From: an uncultured Gammaproteobacteria bacterium
GTDB taxonomy: Bacteria; Pseudomonadota; Gammaproteobacteria; CAIUAS01
DNA: 18,650 bases
Direction of reading: 5' to 3'
Assembly: GCA_903897205.1 (NCBI GenBank)
Contig: CAIUAS010000256.1
Location: forward strand, 1-18,650
The translations under genes were made by a program, and so were the position numbers. This document shows, in pieces, positions 7,213-15,483 of this stretch. Numbering within the stretch: the first letter of the stretch is position 1; each line of letters opens with the position of its first letter. The notes under the pieces were generated by a model. It was not told the origin of the DNA and did no database searches. It saw only the letters and a program-made list of their open reading frames with translations.

Positions 7213-9941
7213 AAGTGCATCGGCTGCGTTTTATAGTGGGCAGTTTGCTAACTTTTGCGCTACCTTTATTATTAATCTATTTATTGATTGCGACTAATAT
7301 AGGCTTGCAAAGCATGGCCTGGCTTGCTCAGCGTTTTACGCCAGGTTTAATTCAGCTGGAATTACAAGGCCGTTTAATTGGCCCTATTCATTTGCAAAAT
7401 ATCGAATATCAAAATACTGCAATCGCTTTTCAATTAAAACAAGCTAATATCGATTGGCAGCCCAGTGCTTTGTTCAGTGGCAACGTGCTCATTAATAATT
7501 TACAAGTCGATGGCTTTACTATTCATCGGATTAATACAGAGTCGCATAAGAAAAAAAAGAAAAATAATTTTAATTGGCTCAAGCATTTGCAAATAAAAAA
7601 CATTCAACTGCAAAACATCAAAGTAGAACCGAGTGGTTTGCAATTGGCATTGCAGGGTAGTTTGGTTAAGCAGTGGAATATTCAATGGCAGCTACAATTA
7701 CCGCATCAGATAATTACTAAAAAAACAGCGGAAAAAACAGTGGCCAATCCTGCGCCACTGAATAAGTTAGCGGCTATATTACAATTTATCAGCGGTCAAT
7801 TAACTGCAAAGGGTGTTATTCAAGGCGAGCGATTAACGCCGCGCATTCAAGCAGATATTAATGCCAGTGATTTAACCGCCAATGAAATAAAAGCGGCGCA
7901 TTTGCAAGTGCAGCTTGCTACCGATTTAACGCCGCATATGAATTCAGTGTTAACAATAGAAGCCGCAAAATTACATTATAAAAATTATTTATTTAATACC
8001 TTTAGTTTGCAAGCACAAGGGCAACTAAATCCGCTGCTTGCATTGAATTGGCATTTAAAAGCTACTTTAGTGCCAAGTCAAAAAAACTATCAGGGCGATA
8101 TTGTTGCGCAAGGAAATATTAATGGGGATTATAAAACACCGCGTATAATAGCGGATATTAATGTTAAACAAGGACGCTGGAATGCGGCAAGATTTTCGCT
8201 ATTAAAGGCACGACTGGCAGCTGATTTCACTAAAGCAGGGCAATCACAATTACAAGTTCAATTGAATGACTTAAAAATTAAGAAATATCATTTCTCCCCC
8301 GTTCAATTAAAGGCGGTGCTTAAGCGTGCTCAGCAAACGCTTAATATTCAAATAGCCCAAGGTGCTGTTCGGTATTCGAGTGATACCCAAATGCGTACAT
8401 TCAGTTGGCAAGCGAGTACGATTAATCTTTATCAACAAGCCAAAGATTTTATGCTGCAAGGTCGCTTAATTTTAAATGCGCAGCAATATTTAACAGTCAA
8501 TTTCCAGTTACCAAACTATCAATTTTTAACGCCATTGGAACCGCAACAACCGGTGCAAGGAAAAATAAGTTTATCGATACAACAAATCGCGCCTTTTTTA
8601 AGTTCTATATCCAGCCTGCAAAATGTGCAGGGTTTATTACGCGCTGATTTACAAATAGCAGGCACTTATGCGAAGCCAGTGTGCTTAGGCGCTATCAGTT
8701 TAGCCAATGCGCGTGTGGATGTGCCTGAGTTAAATTTGCAGATTCGCGCTATTTATTTGAAAGCACAAAGTAATCCTGCCGGAATAATCAACTGGACAGG
8801 TCAGGCCCAATCAGGGCAGGGCATATTATATTTAAAAGGTAACACCGCTTTGCATCAAACTGATTATCCCAGCAGTATTATATTAACAGGCCGTAATATT
8901 ACGGTGAGTGATACGGAGCATTATCAAATTATTGCCACGCCTGATTTGCAAGCTAACTATAAAAATAAACGCTTAACATTAACGGGCAGTATCACGGTGC
9001 CTAAATCACGTTTAATGTTAGGCGGCGTTAATCAAGGTGAAGCAATTACTTTGTCCAAAGATGTGGTCTTCGTCAATAAAAAGCAAAAACCATCTTATCA
9101 TTTGCCATTTTATGCCCAAATACAGCTTAAATTAGGCAATGATATTCAATTAAATTATGAAGGATTAACAACCCAATTACATGGCCAAGTTTTACTGAAT
9201 GATGCACCTAATCATGCGGTAACCGGGTTGGGACAAATTGATTTTCATAAAGGGAAATATACCTATTATGGTCAAACCCTTACTATTCGCTCAGGTTCAC
9301 GAATTAATTTTAATGGCGCTGTGGAAAATCCTATTTTAAATATTCAAGCAGTTAAACCCGTAGAAGCGATCCCTACTACGCCAACCACGGCGGGCGATAT
9401 TGTGCCTACAAATACTGACTTAAGTAGCATGGCAGTGCTGCAAGGCCAAACTATAAAAATTATCGTAGGTGTTAATGTGCAAGGTAATATTAAAAACCCG
9501 CAAATTACCTTATTTTCCGAACCATCGATTTTAAATCAAACGGATATTTTATCGTATTTAATTGTCGGACAACCGGCAAGCCAATTAGGCTCTGGCAGCG
9601 CTGGTTTATTATTTAATGCCGCTTCCAGTTTAAACTTTGGCGGTGCCAGCCAAATTAAAGATGTGGTGCAAGAATTAAAAAAAACAGTTGGCGTCGAATT
9701 TAATATTCAATCAAGCTCTTATTTGAATCCCGCGACTAATCAAACTCAGCAAAATACGGCGTTGGTGTTAGGAAAAGCTTTGTCACCAAGACTATATATC
9801 AGTTATAGCATCGGCATTTTAGCATCCCTCAACACCTTACAATTGCGTTATTTTTTGAGTAAATACTGGACCTTGCAAAGCACGACCAGCAGCGTGGGTA
9901 ATGGGGTGGATTTATTGTATATGTTTGAGCGGGGGAAGTAG
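7209..9941 (+). CDS. tamB: Inner-membrane translocation/assembly protein TamB (DUF490), short form
   Basis: TamB is an AsmA-like bridge protein anchored in the inner membrane that spans the periplasm as a long hydrophobic groove. It partners TamA and is implicated in phospholipid transport and outer-membrane protein assembly. Here there is an N-terminal membrane anchor (about residues 7-29). A long beta-rich middle of repeated degenerate strands follows, then the conserved TamB/DUF490 C-terminal region from roughly 560 to the end (for example VQGNIKNPQITLFSEP and QTDILSYLIVGQP). At 910 residues it is markedly shorter than E. coli TamB (1259), so the bridge would be shorter. A Lys-rich patch at 114-118 is encoded by an A-tract. 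Its ATG overlaps the tamA stop (ATGA), implying translational coupling. Its last 30 bases overlap the convergent cupin gene. Confidence 0.93.
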   Translation: MKVHRLRFIVGSLLTFALPLLLIYLLIATNIGLQSMAWLAQRFTPGLIQLELQGRLIGPIHLQNIEYQNTAIAFQLKQANIDWQPSALFSGNVLINNLQVDGFTIHRINTESHKKKKKNNFNWLKHLQIKNIQLQNIKVEPSGLQLALQGSLVKQWNIQWQLQLPHQIITKKTAEKTVANPAPLNKLAAILQFISGQLTAKGVIQGERLTPRIQADINASDLTANEIKAAHLQVQLATDLTPHMNSVLTIEAAKLHYKNYLFNTFSLQAQGQLNPLLALNWHLKATLVPSQKNYQGDIVAQGNINGDYKTPRIIADINVKQGRWNAARFSLLKARLAADFTKAGQSQLQVQLNDLKIKKYHFSPVQLKAVLKRAQQTLNIQIAQGAVRYSSDTQMRTFSWQASTINLYQQAKDFMLQGRLILNAQQYLTVNFQLPNYQFLTPLEPQQPVQGKISLSIQQIAPFLSSISSLQNVQGLLRADLQIAGTYAKPVCLGAISLANARVDVPELNLQIRAIYLKAQSNPAGIINWTGQAQSGQGILYLKGNTALHQTDYPSSIILTGRNITVSDTEHYQIIATPDLQANYKNKRLTLTGSITVPKSRLMLGGVNQGEAITLSKDVVFVNKKQKPSYHLPFYAQIQLKLGNDIQLNYEGLTTQLHGQVLLNDAPNHAVTGLGQIDFHKGKYTYYGQTLTIRSGSRINFNGAVENPILNIQAVKPVEAIPTTPTTAGDIVPTNTDLSSMAVLQGQTIKIIVGVNVQGNIKNPQITLFSEPSILNQTDILSYLIVGQPASQLGSGSAGLLFNAASSLNFGGASQIKDVVQELKKTVGVEFNIQSSSYLNPATNQTQQNTALVLGKALSPRLYISYSIGILASLNTLQLRYFLSKYWTLQSTTSSVGNGVDLLYMFERGK

Positions 9942-10475
9942 GCTTGAGAAATCGTTAGCCGTAACGCGTGTTAATCTTTCAATAATATCTTTATAAGCAG
10001 GGTATTCACCTGAGAGAGCAGCACGATTTGCTAGTTGAAAATCTTTATAATCGAATCCTGGATTAACCGTGCATCCCACTAAACAAAAAGAAGTTTTATC
10101 TTTTACTTCTGCTGAAAACCAACAGCCCGCTTTAATGGCAACTATAAAAATAGCATTAGCATCTTGTGTAGGATTGCCCAGTAAATAAGTAGTTAGTTTG
10201 TGAGTCTTAGGGTCAATCACATGTATTTGAACAGGGCTGCCATCATAAAAGTGCCATATCTCATCTGAACGCAAAGCATGCCATGCTGAAAAATCGTCCT
10301 TTTCTAGTAAGAAAAAAATTGAGGTGCCCGCACAGCGTTCTTCATTTTCATATCTTGCCGCATCGATGGGCTTAACATTATCCGCTGATTTATAGACTTC
10401 AGCAAAATAACCGCCTTCTACATGTGGGTGAAGTTTCAATAATTTAATATAGTCACTCGCGGTATGGTTTGGCAT
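9912..10475 (-). CDS. DUF985 cupin-fold protein
   Basis: This is a small soluble beta-barrel protein of the DUF985 cupin group (yeast YML079w-like). The function is not established for the family; a sugar or small-ligand role is often suggested. The 187-residue sequence has the characteristic boxes HPHVEGGYFAEVY (16-28), TSIFFLLEKDDFSAWH (51-66), SDEIWHFYDG (70-79), AGCWFSAEV (116-124) and VGCTVNPGFDYKDF (133-146). His66, Glu72 and His75 are the likely pocket residues. The start codon at 10475 has a weak AAGAG ribosome binding site. The 3' end overlaps tamB by 30 bp tail-to-tail, so the last residues are encoded antisense to the tamB C-terminus. It follows hicB on the same strand after 68 bp, with no clear terminator between, so read-through is possible. 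Confidence 0.85.
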   Translation of the reverse strand: MPNHTASDYIKLLKLHPHVEGGYFAEVYKSADNVKPIDAARYENEERCAGTSIFFLLEKDDFSAWHALRSDEIWHFYDGSPVQIHVIDPKTHKLTTYLLGNPTQDANAIFIVAIKAGCWFSAEVKDKTSFCLVGCTVNPGFDYKDFQLANRAALSGEYPAYKDIIERLTRVTANDFSSLLPPLKHIQ

Positions 10476-10543
10476 TTTTAGTACTCTTAGTATTGAGTGG
10501 AACGCTATCGCGAATTTTATCGGAAAGCTCGTCGTGCAGCGGT

Positions 10544-11005
10544 TTAATGGGAAGGCGCTTGTGGTACGTCATTATCCATATACAGCTTGATTTCGACTCT
10601 GCCGCCCATTGCTGCTGCTGCTCGTTTTAAGCTTTTAAGCGTCATATTACCATTGTGCTCTAAGCGTTGATATTGTTGATAGGGTACATGCATGAGTTCC
10701 GCGACTTCTGTCATGGTTTTATCGCATTTATGACGTAGAATATGCAGCAATAAAGGCGCGGCTACGTCAGGGCTTAAGGGAATAGGGTAATCACCCGCTT
10801 GTTTAGCTGATGGCAAAGCGATGTTATAATCACCTTTAGCCATTTCCATTAATACACCGTCTAAGGCTTCTTGAGCATTATGCAAGGCATCTTCTAAGGT
10901 GTCACCTTCCGTAAAAATATTATTAAAGTCACGAAAGGTTACTAAATAGCCGTCGTCTTCTTTTTCGACTTGGGCATAATAAGTCAAATCAATTGTTTCG
11001 CTCAT
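10544..11005 (-). CDS. hicB: HicB-family antitoxin with C-terminal helix-turn-helix
   Basis: HicB is the antitoxin of a type II HicAB module. It binds and blocks HicA and represses its own operon. The 153-residue protein has the partial RNase-H-like HicB fold in the N-terminal third (TYYAQVEKEDDGYLVTFRDF, about 8-27, then an acidic stretch and the helix EDALHNAQEALDG). The Xre-type helix-turn-helix is at about 97-133 (MTEVAELMHVPYQQYQRLE). The DNA-binding domain fits the dyad found upstream of hicA. The ATG overlaps the hicA stop by 4 bp (ATGA), so translation is coupled. It is larger than minimal HicB proteins because of the HTH. No truncation is seen; the module looks intact. Confidence 0.93.
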   Translation of the reverse strand: MSETIDLTYYAQVEKEDDGYLVTFRDFNNIFTEGDTLEDALHNAQEALDGVLMEMAKGDYNIALPSAKQAGDYPIPLSPDVAAPLLLHILRHKCDKTMTEVAELMHVPYQQYQRLEHNGNMTLKSLKRAAAAMGGRVEIKLYMDNDVPQAPSH

Positions 11006-11190
11006 TTTAACTTTACCCCTGATAATCGCTCGATACTTTTAAGCGTACCGATTCGTAAATCTTTTTTGCCATGGACTGGAATAGGGAAGGGCTTGCAGTG
11101 GCCATTGCTCATAATATAGTGACTGCCATTGATTCGCAGACACTTAAAACCATGCTGCTCTAATATTTTGATAACCGTTTTCCCATCCAT
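11002..11190 (-). CDS. hicA: HicA-family mRNA interferase toxin
   Basis: HicA is the ribosome-independent endoribonuclease toxin of a HicAB module, a small double-stranded-RNA-binding-like fold with a catalytic histidine. The 62-residue protein has the expected pattern: an N-terminal helix (KTVIKILEQHGFKCLRI, 4-20), then GSHYIM with catalytic His24, a basic loop PFPIPVHGKKDLRIGT, and a C-terminal helix (KSIERLSGVKL). The length is normal for the family. I chose the ATG at 11190; it has an AAGG box about eight bases upstream. It precedes hicB with a 4-bp overlap, the standard order. Nothing suggests inactivation. Confidence 0.93.
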   Translation of the reverse strand: MDGKTVIKILEQHGFKCLRINGSHYIMSNGHCKPFPIPVHGKKDLRIGTLKSIERLSGVKLK

Positions 11191-11201
11191 TACATGGCCT
11201 T

Positions 11202-11230
11202 ACATATAGCATGTGTTACATAATATATGT
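11202..11230. promoter_or_regulatory. Dyad operator of hicAB (probable HicB binding site)
   Basis: A 29-base two-tier dyad is centred on 11216. The outer arms are ACATATA (11202-11208) and TATATGT (11224-11230); the inner arms are ATGT (11211-11214) and ACAT (11218-11221). All arm positions are perfectly symmetric. It lies 12 bp upstream of the hicA ATG and covers the predicted transcription start. That fits autorepression by the HTH-bearing HicB; the binder is an inference. Confidence 0.65.
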
Positions 11231-11233
11231 TGT

Positions 11234-11262
11234 ATTTTAGTAAGGTATGATATGAAATGCAA
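11234..11262 (-). promoter_or_regulatory. hicAB promoter
   Basis: On the minus strand -35 TTGCAT (11262-11257) and -10 TAAAAT (11239-11234) stand exactly 17 bp apart. The predicted start near 11227 falls inside the dyad at 11202-11230, so repressor bound there would block initiation. Confidence 0.6.
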
Positions 11263-11313
11263 CTTTTATTATGTTTCAATGGTATTTATGATGCAGAACA
11301 AAAAATAACAGCA

Positions 11314-12396
11314 TTATTTTAAAACGTTACAAAACAGCTTGTAAATAATATTCGTGCTATCAGGTAATGAAAAATTCGTTAGGCGTTGAGTGTATACGTT
11401 TCTGGCGCTATTCAGTTTGCTGATGCCGTTTAATAGAGTTTGTTCTGTTAAATCTTCTTCGGATAAAACTTCACTTAAACCATTAGTTTGGCAATAGCGT
11501 GCATTTAATAATTGATCGCCTCGACTAGCTTTTTTCGAAAGAGGAATCAGTAGATTAAGTTTGCGCAAGGTGATTAATTCATAAATGGCGTTTGCGCCTG
11601 CGCGTGAAATTACTAAATCGGCGCAAGCAAATAAATCGGCCATTTCTTCGTTGATATAATCAAATTGTTTATAGCCCGCTCTATTATCAAAATTAGGATC
11701 CGTTTTGTTTTTGCCGCATAAATGCACCACTTGAAGATCGGTTAATAATTGAGGTAATGCTTTGCGCACGATTAAATTAATAGGATCAGCACCCAAACCG
11801 CCGCCAGTGACTAGCATAATGGGTTTTTCTTTGCTAAAACCGCATAAAGCGCGGCCTTTCTCAGCATCGCCTTGGCATAAATTTTCTCTGATCGGAGTGC
11901 CGGTGACCCTGACTTTTTGCTGATCTTTAAAATATTTCTTGGTTTCAGCAAAGGTGACGCAAATTAATTTGGCAAAAGGAAAACTTAAACGATTGGCAAA
12001 GCCAGGTGTTAAATCAGACTCGTGACAAATCACAGGAACTCGATTTAACCAAGCGCCCACCACCACGGGAAAGGCGACAAAGCCACCTTTTGAAAAAACC
12101 ACTTTAGGTTTTAATTTCCAACAAATAAAAAATGCTTGAACAATGCCCCCTATTATTTTGAAAGGATCTAAAAAATTTTGCCAGCTAAAATAACGCCGCA
12201 ATTTGCCGGTTGCAATGGAATAGTAAGGGACATTAATTCGATTAATAATTTGTTTTTCAATGCCTTTCGCAGAACCGATATAAGCAATATCCCACGCGTT
12301 TTGCTGACAACGTTTAATCAATGCCAAATTAGGCGTGACATGTCCGGCAGAACCGCCGCCGGTGAAAATAATAGTAGAGTGTGATTTTTTATTCAT
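11314..12396 (-). CDS. MurG-like undecaprenyl-PP-MurNAc-peptide GlcNAc transferase, Firmicutes-like motifs
   Basis: This is a GT28-family, GT-B-fold glycosyltransferase. By family it adds GlcNAc from UDP-GlcNAc to lipid I to make lipid II on the inner face of the membrane. The 360-residue protein has G-loop 1 GGGSAGH (13-19, probable catalytic His19), SKGGF (102-106), HESDLTPG (125-132), GTPIR (166-170), G-loop 3 GGGLGA (198-203), SRAGANAIYEL (264-274, donor Glu273) and GDQLLNA (293-299). The GxAGHVTPNLAL, GIEKQ and GKLRRYF features are those I associate with Firmicutes MurG, not the gammaproteobacterial GGTGGHxFPALA form. I chose the ATG at 12396, which has an AGGAT site and a family-like N-terminus; an in-frame start 51 codons upstream only extends it into mscS. 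It overlaps the mscS-like stop by 8 bp. It could be a second copy or a specialised paralogue. Confidence 0.83.
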   Translation of the reverse strand: MNKKSHSTIIFTGGGSAGHVTPNLALIKRCQQNAWDIAYIGSAKGIEKQIINRINVPYYSIATGKLRRYFSWQNFLDPFKIIGGIVQAFFICWKLKPKVVFSKGGFVAFPVVVGAWLNRVPVICHESDLTPGFANRLSFPFAKLICVTFAETKKYFKDQQKVRVTGTPIRENLCQGDAEKGRALCGFSKEKPIMLVTGGGLGADPINLIVRKALPQLLTDLQVVHLCGKNKTDPNFDNRAGYKQFDYINEEMADLFACADLVISRAGANAIYELITLRKLNLLIPLSKKASRGDQLLNARYCQTNGLSEVLSEEDLTEQTLLNGISKLNSARNVYTQRLTNFSLPDSTNIIYKLFCNVLK

Positions 12397-15376
12397 GTTT
12401 ATCCTGATTAAGCAAAATAATTTCATGTGGATATTCAGGCGCATGAATGCCTTCTGCTTGGAACTTATCCCATAGCGCCAGCAAAAATTGTGAACGCACA
12501 GAAGAGCGAGATGGAATAGTTCGTATATCAACGTAATATTCCAGTTCAAACTTTAATAGCACTTCAGCCATTTCTTTAAGATATACATTAGGTGCTGGGT
12601 TAGTTAAAATCTTTGGTATGGATTTTAAAACCTCCAAAATAATGGTTTTAACATGGTGCGGATCATCCATACGTGCAATTTTAATAACGATAGGGACTCG
12701 TATAATACTATCGCGGTGTGTCCAATTAATAAAAGGTTGACTGAATGCTATCGAATTGGGGATGAGTAATTCTTGATGATCATCGGTGGTAATCGTGATG
12801 GCGCGCATGCCTATATGAATGACTTCACCTTCCAAGTTAGCCATCGTAACATAATCACCTACATGTACGGGCCTTTCAATTAAAAGCAAAATACCGGACA
12901 TGAAATTATTAGCCAAATCCCGTAACCCTAAACCAACACCGAAAGCGAAAGCACTCGCTACCACAGTTAAAGCGGTGAGGTTAATTCCAATGACTTTTAA
13001 GGCGACTAATATTCCAATAATGACAACGAGGTATTGGCTGAAAATTGCTAGACTATTACGCAAGCCTAAATCTTTGGTACGAGCAAATAACCAGCGATAA
13101 GTAAATTCACGACTCCAGCGAGCGGCCCATATTAATATGGCGATGATAAAAAATAATTCGAATAAACTAATGATGGTAATGGTGCTGCCTGCCAGGGTAA
13201 ATAAACGAAGATTTACTAACTCGGTTAATTTAGTCACCGGCCATGACTGATTGCCCCAGCCATATAATGTAAATAACATGGCTACTGCGCCGATGAGTAC
13301 AGCGAGTTTTAAAATTTGATGGAGCGGTTTTAATAAAGCTTCACTCCATAACCAACCATTGCGCAGATGGCGGATCATTTTGGCGGCAACAAAACTCATT
13401 AATTCGCCTATAATTCCCCGGGCAATGAGATAGGCCGTTAATACGATCAGAAATAAACCTTGATACGCCGCGATACTCCATGCCAAGACGACATAACCGA
13501 CTAAACCGACTAAAGCATTGGATAAGATGGTTAATGGAATTAATAAACTGAGCCAACGGACTACTTGCTTTAAATAAGGCCGTTTATCTTCTAAATAAGG
13601 GTTTAATAAGGCAGGGACGATTTTCCAGGCGCGCAATAATACTAACGCAACGGCCAATAAAAATAACATGAATAAGCGATCGAAAAGATCTTGTATGCCA
13701 AAAGCGACTGGTAGTTGATGCACGAGCACGGTTACGGTGGTGATAAGCCCGCCCGCTATTAATGCCCATTTTAAGCGATGATAAAGTTGGACGTCATGCC
13801 CACTCTTGTCAGTAGTATTTTCTAATAAAATAATTCGCGCAAAGCCGGTTACTAAATTAAAACCAAATATCACAATGAGCAGACTAATAATAAGACCAAA
13901 CGCCTGAAGAGGCAGGCCTGAGACAACAGGTAAGCTAATTAACACCGCCATTAGCATGAAGCCCGCTAAGTAACGTTTTAACAGCCGCAAGCACACTAAA
14001 AAGAGATTGCTTGTTAAGACGCTTTGCTTGCGTTTTTCAAAACGGCGAACGCCGATAGTTAAATAACGTTTTAGCCAATACCAGCCTAGTAACCAAGCAC
14101 TAGAATAAAAAAACCAACCTAACCATTGCCATGCGTTGGCTATTTGAAAAGCGGCGAGTATAGGTTTTTGTAAATTATGTAATGCTTGTAGGGTTAAAGT
14201 AGGAATTTCTAATAAGTGTTGACCCAATAATTCCCACGCTTGTGGATCAAAACCAGGTAGGCCTTGGCGGCTAGCAATTTGTTGATTTAATTGGCGCTTA
14301 ATCTCAGTGTTAACATTTTGAGTTTTCGCAATTAGAGTGATCGTGTTATTGAGTTGTTTTTGATAATTGGCATTTAGGTTGTAGAGGATAGTTAAATTAC
14401 TATTACCATCGCTTTTGTTAATAATGCCATTTTGCAAGCCTTGTAAAATAATATTGCTGCGTTTTTGCAGTAAGATAATTTTATTTTGTAGGAGCGTTCT
14501 AATGTTGTCTAGTTGCGTAGTAATATTATCGGTTTGATGTTTAAAGTGATTTAAGTTACCCAATGAATAAAGTTGATTTGGCGTGAGACTTAAATTTTCT
14601 AAATTATTGCGTAGCTTGACGATTTCTAATTGTATTTGGGTAAGATTGCTACGCTCTTCAGCTTCTAAAATGCCGATTTCTAAATTGGTATAGGTTGAGC
14701 TATTTAATAATCCGTAAGAGCCACTGGTTTGTAATTGTTTATTTAACTCGGCAAGCCGCTCCAACCAACTTTGCTGTTCTTGTTGTAGTGTGATGGCTAA
14801 TTGATCAAGCGCCTGTTGGCGTTGCTGTTGTTGCTGGTGTTGGTAAATAGTTTGTAGTTGAGTTTTCCATTCTTCGGCCACCTGTAAGGTTTGTTGAGCT
14901 AAATTTTGCGTTTTTTGTAAAACCTTAATCCGTTGGGTTTGGATATTTCGTAAGCGTTGTTGAATATCCAATTGTTGTTGCAGTTCATTTTGTTTGGGTA
15001 ATATTCCCTTTAATTCATTATTCAGCGAATTAATATCATCTTGAGTAACGCTTAATTCTTCTTGAATGCTGGTGAGTGCTAAGTTGACACTGTCGAGATC
15101 AGTTTTAGCTAACGTGGCGGTTAAATCAGCCCGCTTTAATAAATCGGGCGTAACGGTTGTAATTTTAGTGGCTGTTTGCTGACGCAGGGCGGCTAGTTTA
15201 TTGGCTAATAAACTATTGCGCGTATTTTCAATCGAAAGCTGATGAGAGGCGGTAATGAACTGGGGTGACTGATTATACTGATAAGAAAGGTTATTAACAT
15301 CGGCCAAAAGGGGTAGAGGAGATAAGCTGAATAAGCTTATGAAAAATAAAATAAGTACGGATAATTTGGTACGCAA
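12389..15376 (-). CDS. Large MscS-family mechanosensitive channel (MscK/MscM-like)
   Basis: This is an inner-membrane channel opened by membrane tension, protecting against hypo-osmotic shock. The 995-residue protein has a signal peptide (cleavage near residue 25, LLA|DV). A periplasmic, Gln-rich coiled-coil domain spans about 50-375 (MscS-porin type; a Q-run lies at 179-188). About eleven hydrophobic segments run from about 410 to 830, and the MscS core follows. The pore helix region is ASAFAFGVGLGLRDLANNFMSG (808-828), then IERPVHVGD (833-841), the beta domain with LLIPNS (870-875) and a C-terminal APEYPHEI. E. coli MscK and MscM are about 1100 residues, so this is slightly short. The start is TTG (15376-15374), supported by an AGAGG box about seven bases upstream; no early ATG exists. 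The murG-like gene follows with an 8-bp overlap. Confidence 0.9.
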   Translation of the reverse strand: MRTKLSVLILFFISLFSLSPLPLLADVNNLSYQYNQSPQFITASHQLSIENTRNSLLANKLAALRQQTATKITTVTPDLLKRADLTATLAKTDLDSVNLALTSIQEELSVTQDDINSLNNELKGILPKQNELQQQLDIQQRLRNIQTQRIKVLQKTQNLAQQTLQVAEEWKTQLQTIYQHQQQQQRQQALDQLAITLQQEQQSWLERLAELNKQLQTSGSYGLLNSSTYTNLEIGILEAEERSNLTQIQLEIVKLRNNLENLSLTPNQLYSLGNLNHFKHQTDNITTQLDNIRTLLQNKIILLQKRSNIILQGLQNGIINKSDGNSNLTILYNLNANYQKQLNNTITLIAKTQNVNTEIKRQLNQQIASRQGLPGFDPQAWELLGQHLLEIPTLTLQALHNLQKPILAAFQIANAWQWLGWFFYSSAWLLGWYWLKRYLTIGVRRFEKRKQSVLTSNLFLVCLRLLKRYLAGFMLMAVLISLPVVSGLPLQAFGLIISLLIVIFGFNLVTGFARIILLENTTDKSGHDVQLYHRLKWALIAGGLITTVTVLVHQLPVAFGIQDLFDRLFMLFLLAVALVLLRAWKIVPALLNPYLEDKRPYLKQVVRWLSLLIPLTILSNALVGLVGYVVLAWSIAAYQGLFLIVLTAYLIARGIIGELMSFVAAKMIRHLRNGWLWSEALLKPLHQILKLAVLIGAVAMLFTLYGWGNQSWPVTKLTELVNLRLFTLAGSTITIISLFELFFIIAILIWAARWSREFTYRWLFARTKDLGLRNSLAIFSQYLVVIIGILVALKVIGINLTALTVVASAFAFGVGLGLRDLANNFMSGILLLIERPVHVGDYVTMANLEGEVIHIGMRAITITTDDHQELLIPNSIAFSQPFINWTHRDSIIRVPIVIKIARMDDPHHVKTIILEVLKSIPKILTNPAPNVYLKEMAEVLLKFELEYYVDIRTIPSRSSVRSQFLLALWDKFQAEGIHAPEYPHEIILLNQDKHE

Positions 15377-15391
15377 GGTTTAGCCTCTACT

Positions 15392-15420
15392 ATTAAATTC
15401 GTTTCGCTAGAAATTGTCAT
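15392..15420 (-). promoter_or_regulatory. Possible promoter of the mscS-murG unit
   Basis: On the minus strand ATGACA (15420-15415) and TTTAAT (15397-15392), each five of six consensus matches, stand 17 bp apart. The predicted start near 15385 falls within the AGAGG ribosome binding site. The leader would therefore be very short, which counts against this exact start point. Confidence 0.4.
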
Positions 15421-15431
15421 ATAGATGCGTA

Positions 15432-15469
15432 GTAGATTGGGTTAAGCGCCGCAGCGCAACCCAATCTAC
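15432..15469. repeat. Perfect 12-bp palindromic hairpin, dispersed-repeat type
   Basis: Left arm GTAGATTGGGTT (15432-15443) and right arm AACCCAATCTAC (15458-15469) are perfectly complementary. An inner GCGC/GCGC stem (15446-15449 with 15454-15457) closes on a CGCA loop, with two unpaired A on the left. Neither flank has a T-run, so it is not a textbook terminator. From memory the TTGGGTTA...GCGC...AACCCAA pattern belongs to a hairpin class dispersed in many bacterial genomes. It sits 14 bp beyond the stop of the permease gene and may stabilise the 3' end of its mRNA. Confidence 0.65.
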
Positions 15470-15483
15470 CCTTGCATTAGCAT

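Noticed and set aside
12397..12549. 51-residue N-terminal extension of the MurG-like protein
   Set aside because: It is out-of-frame sequence of the mscS-like gene; the ATG at 12396 has a proper ribosome binding site and the family N-terminus.
12900..13769. Short ORFs in other frames within the mscS-like gene
   Set aside because: Shadows of the long channel ORF, with no recognisable protein features.
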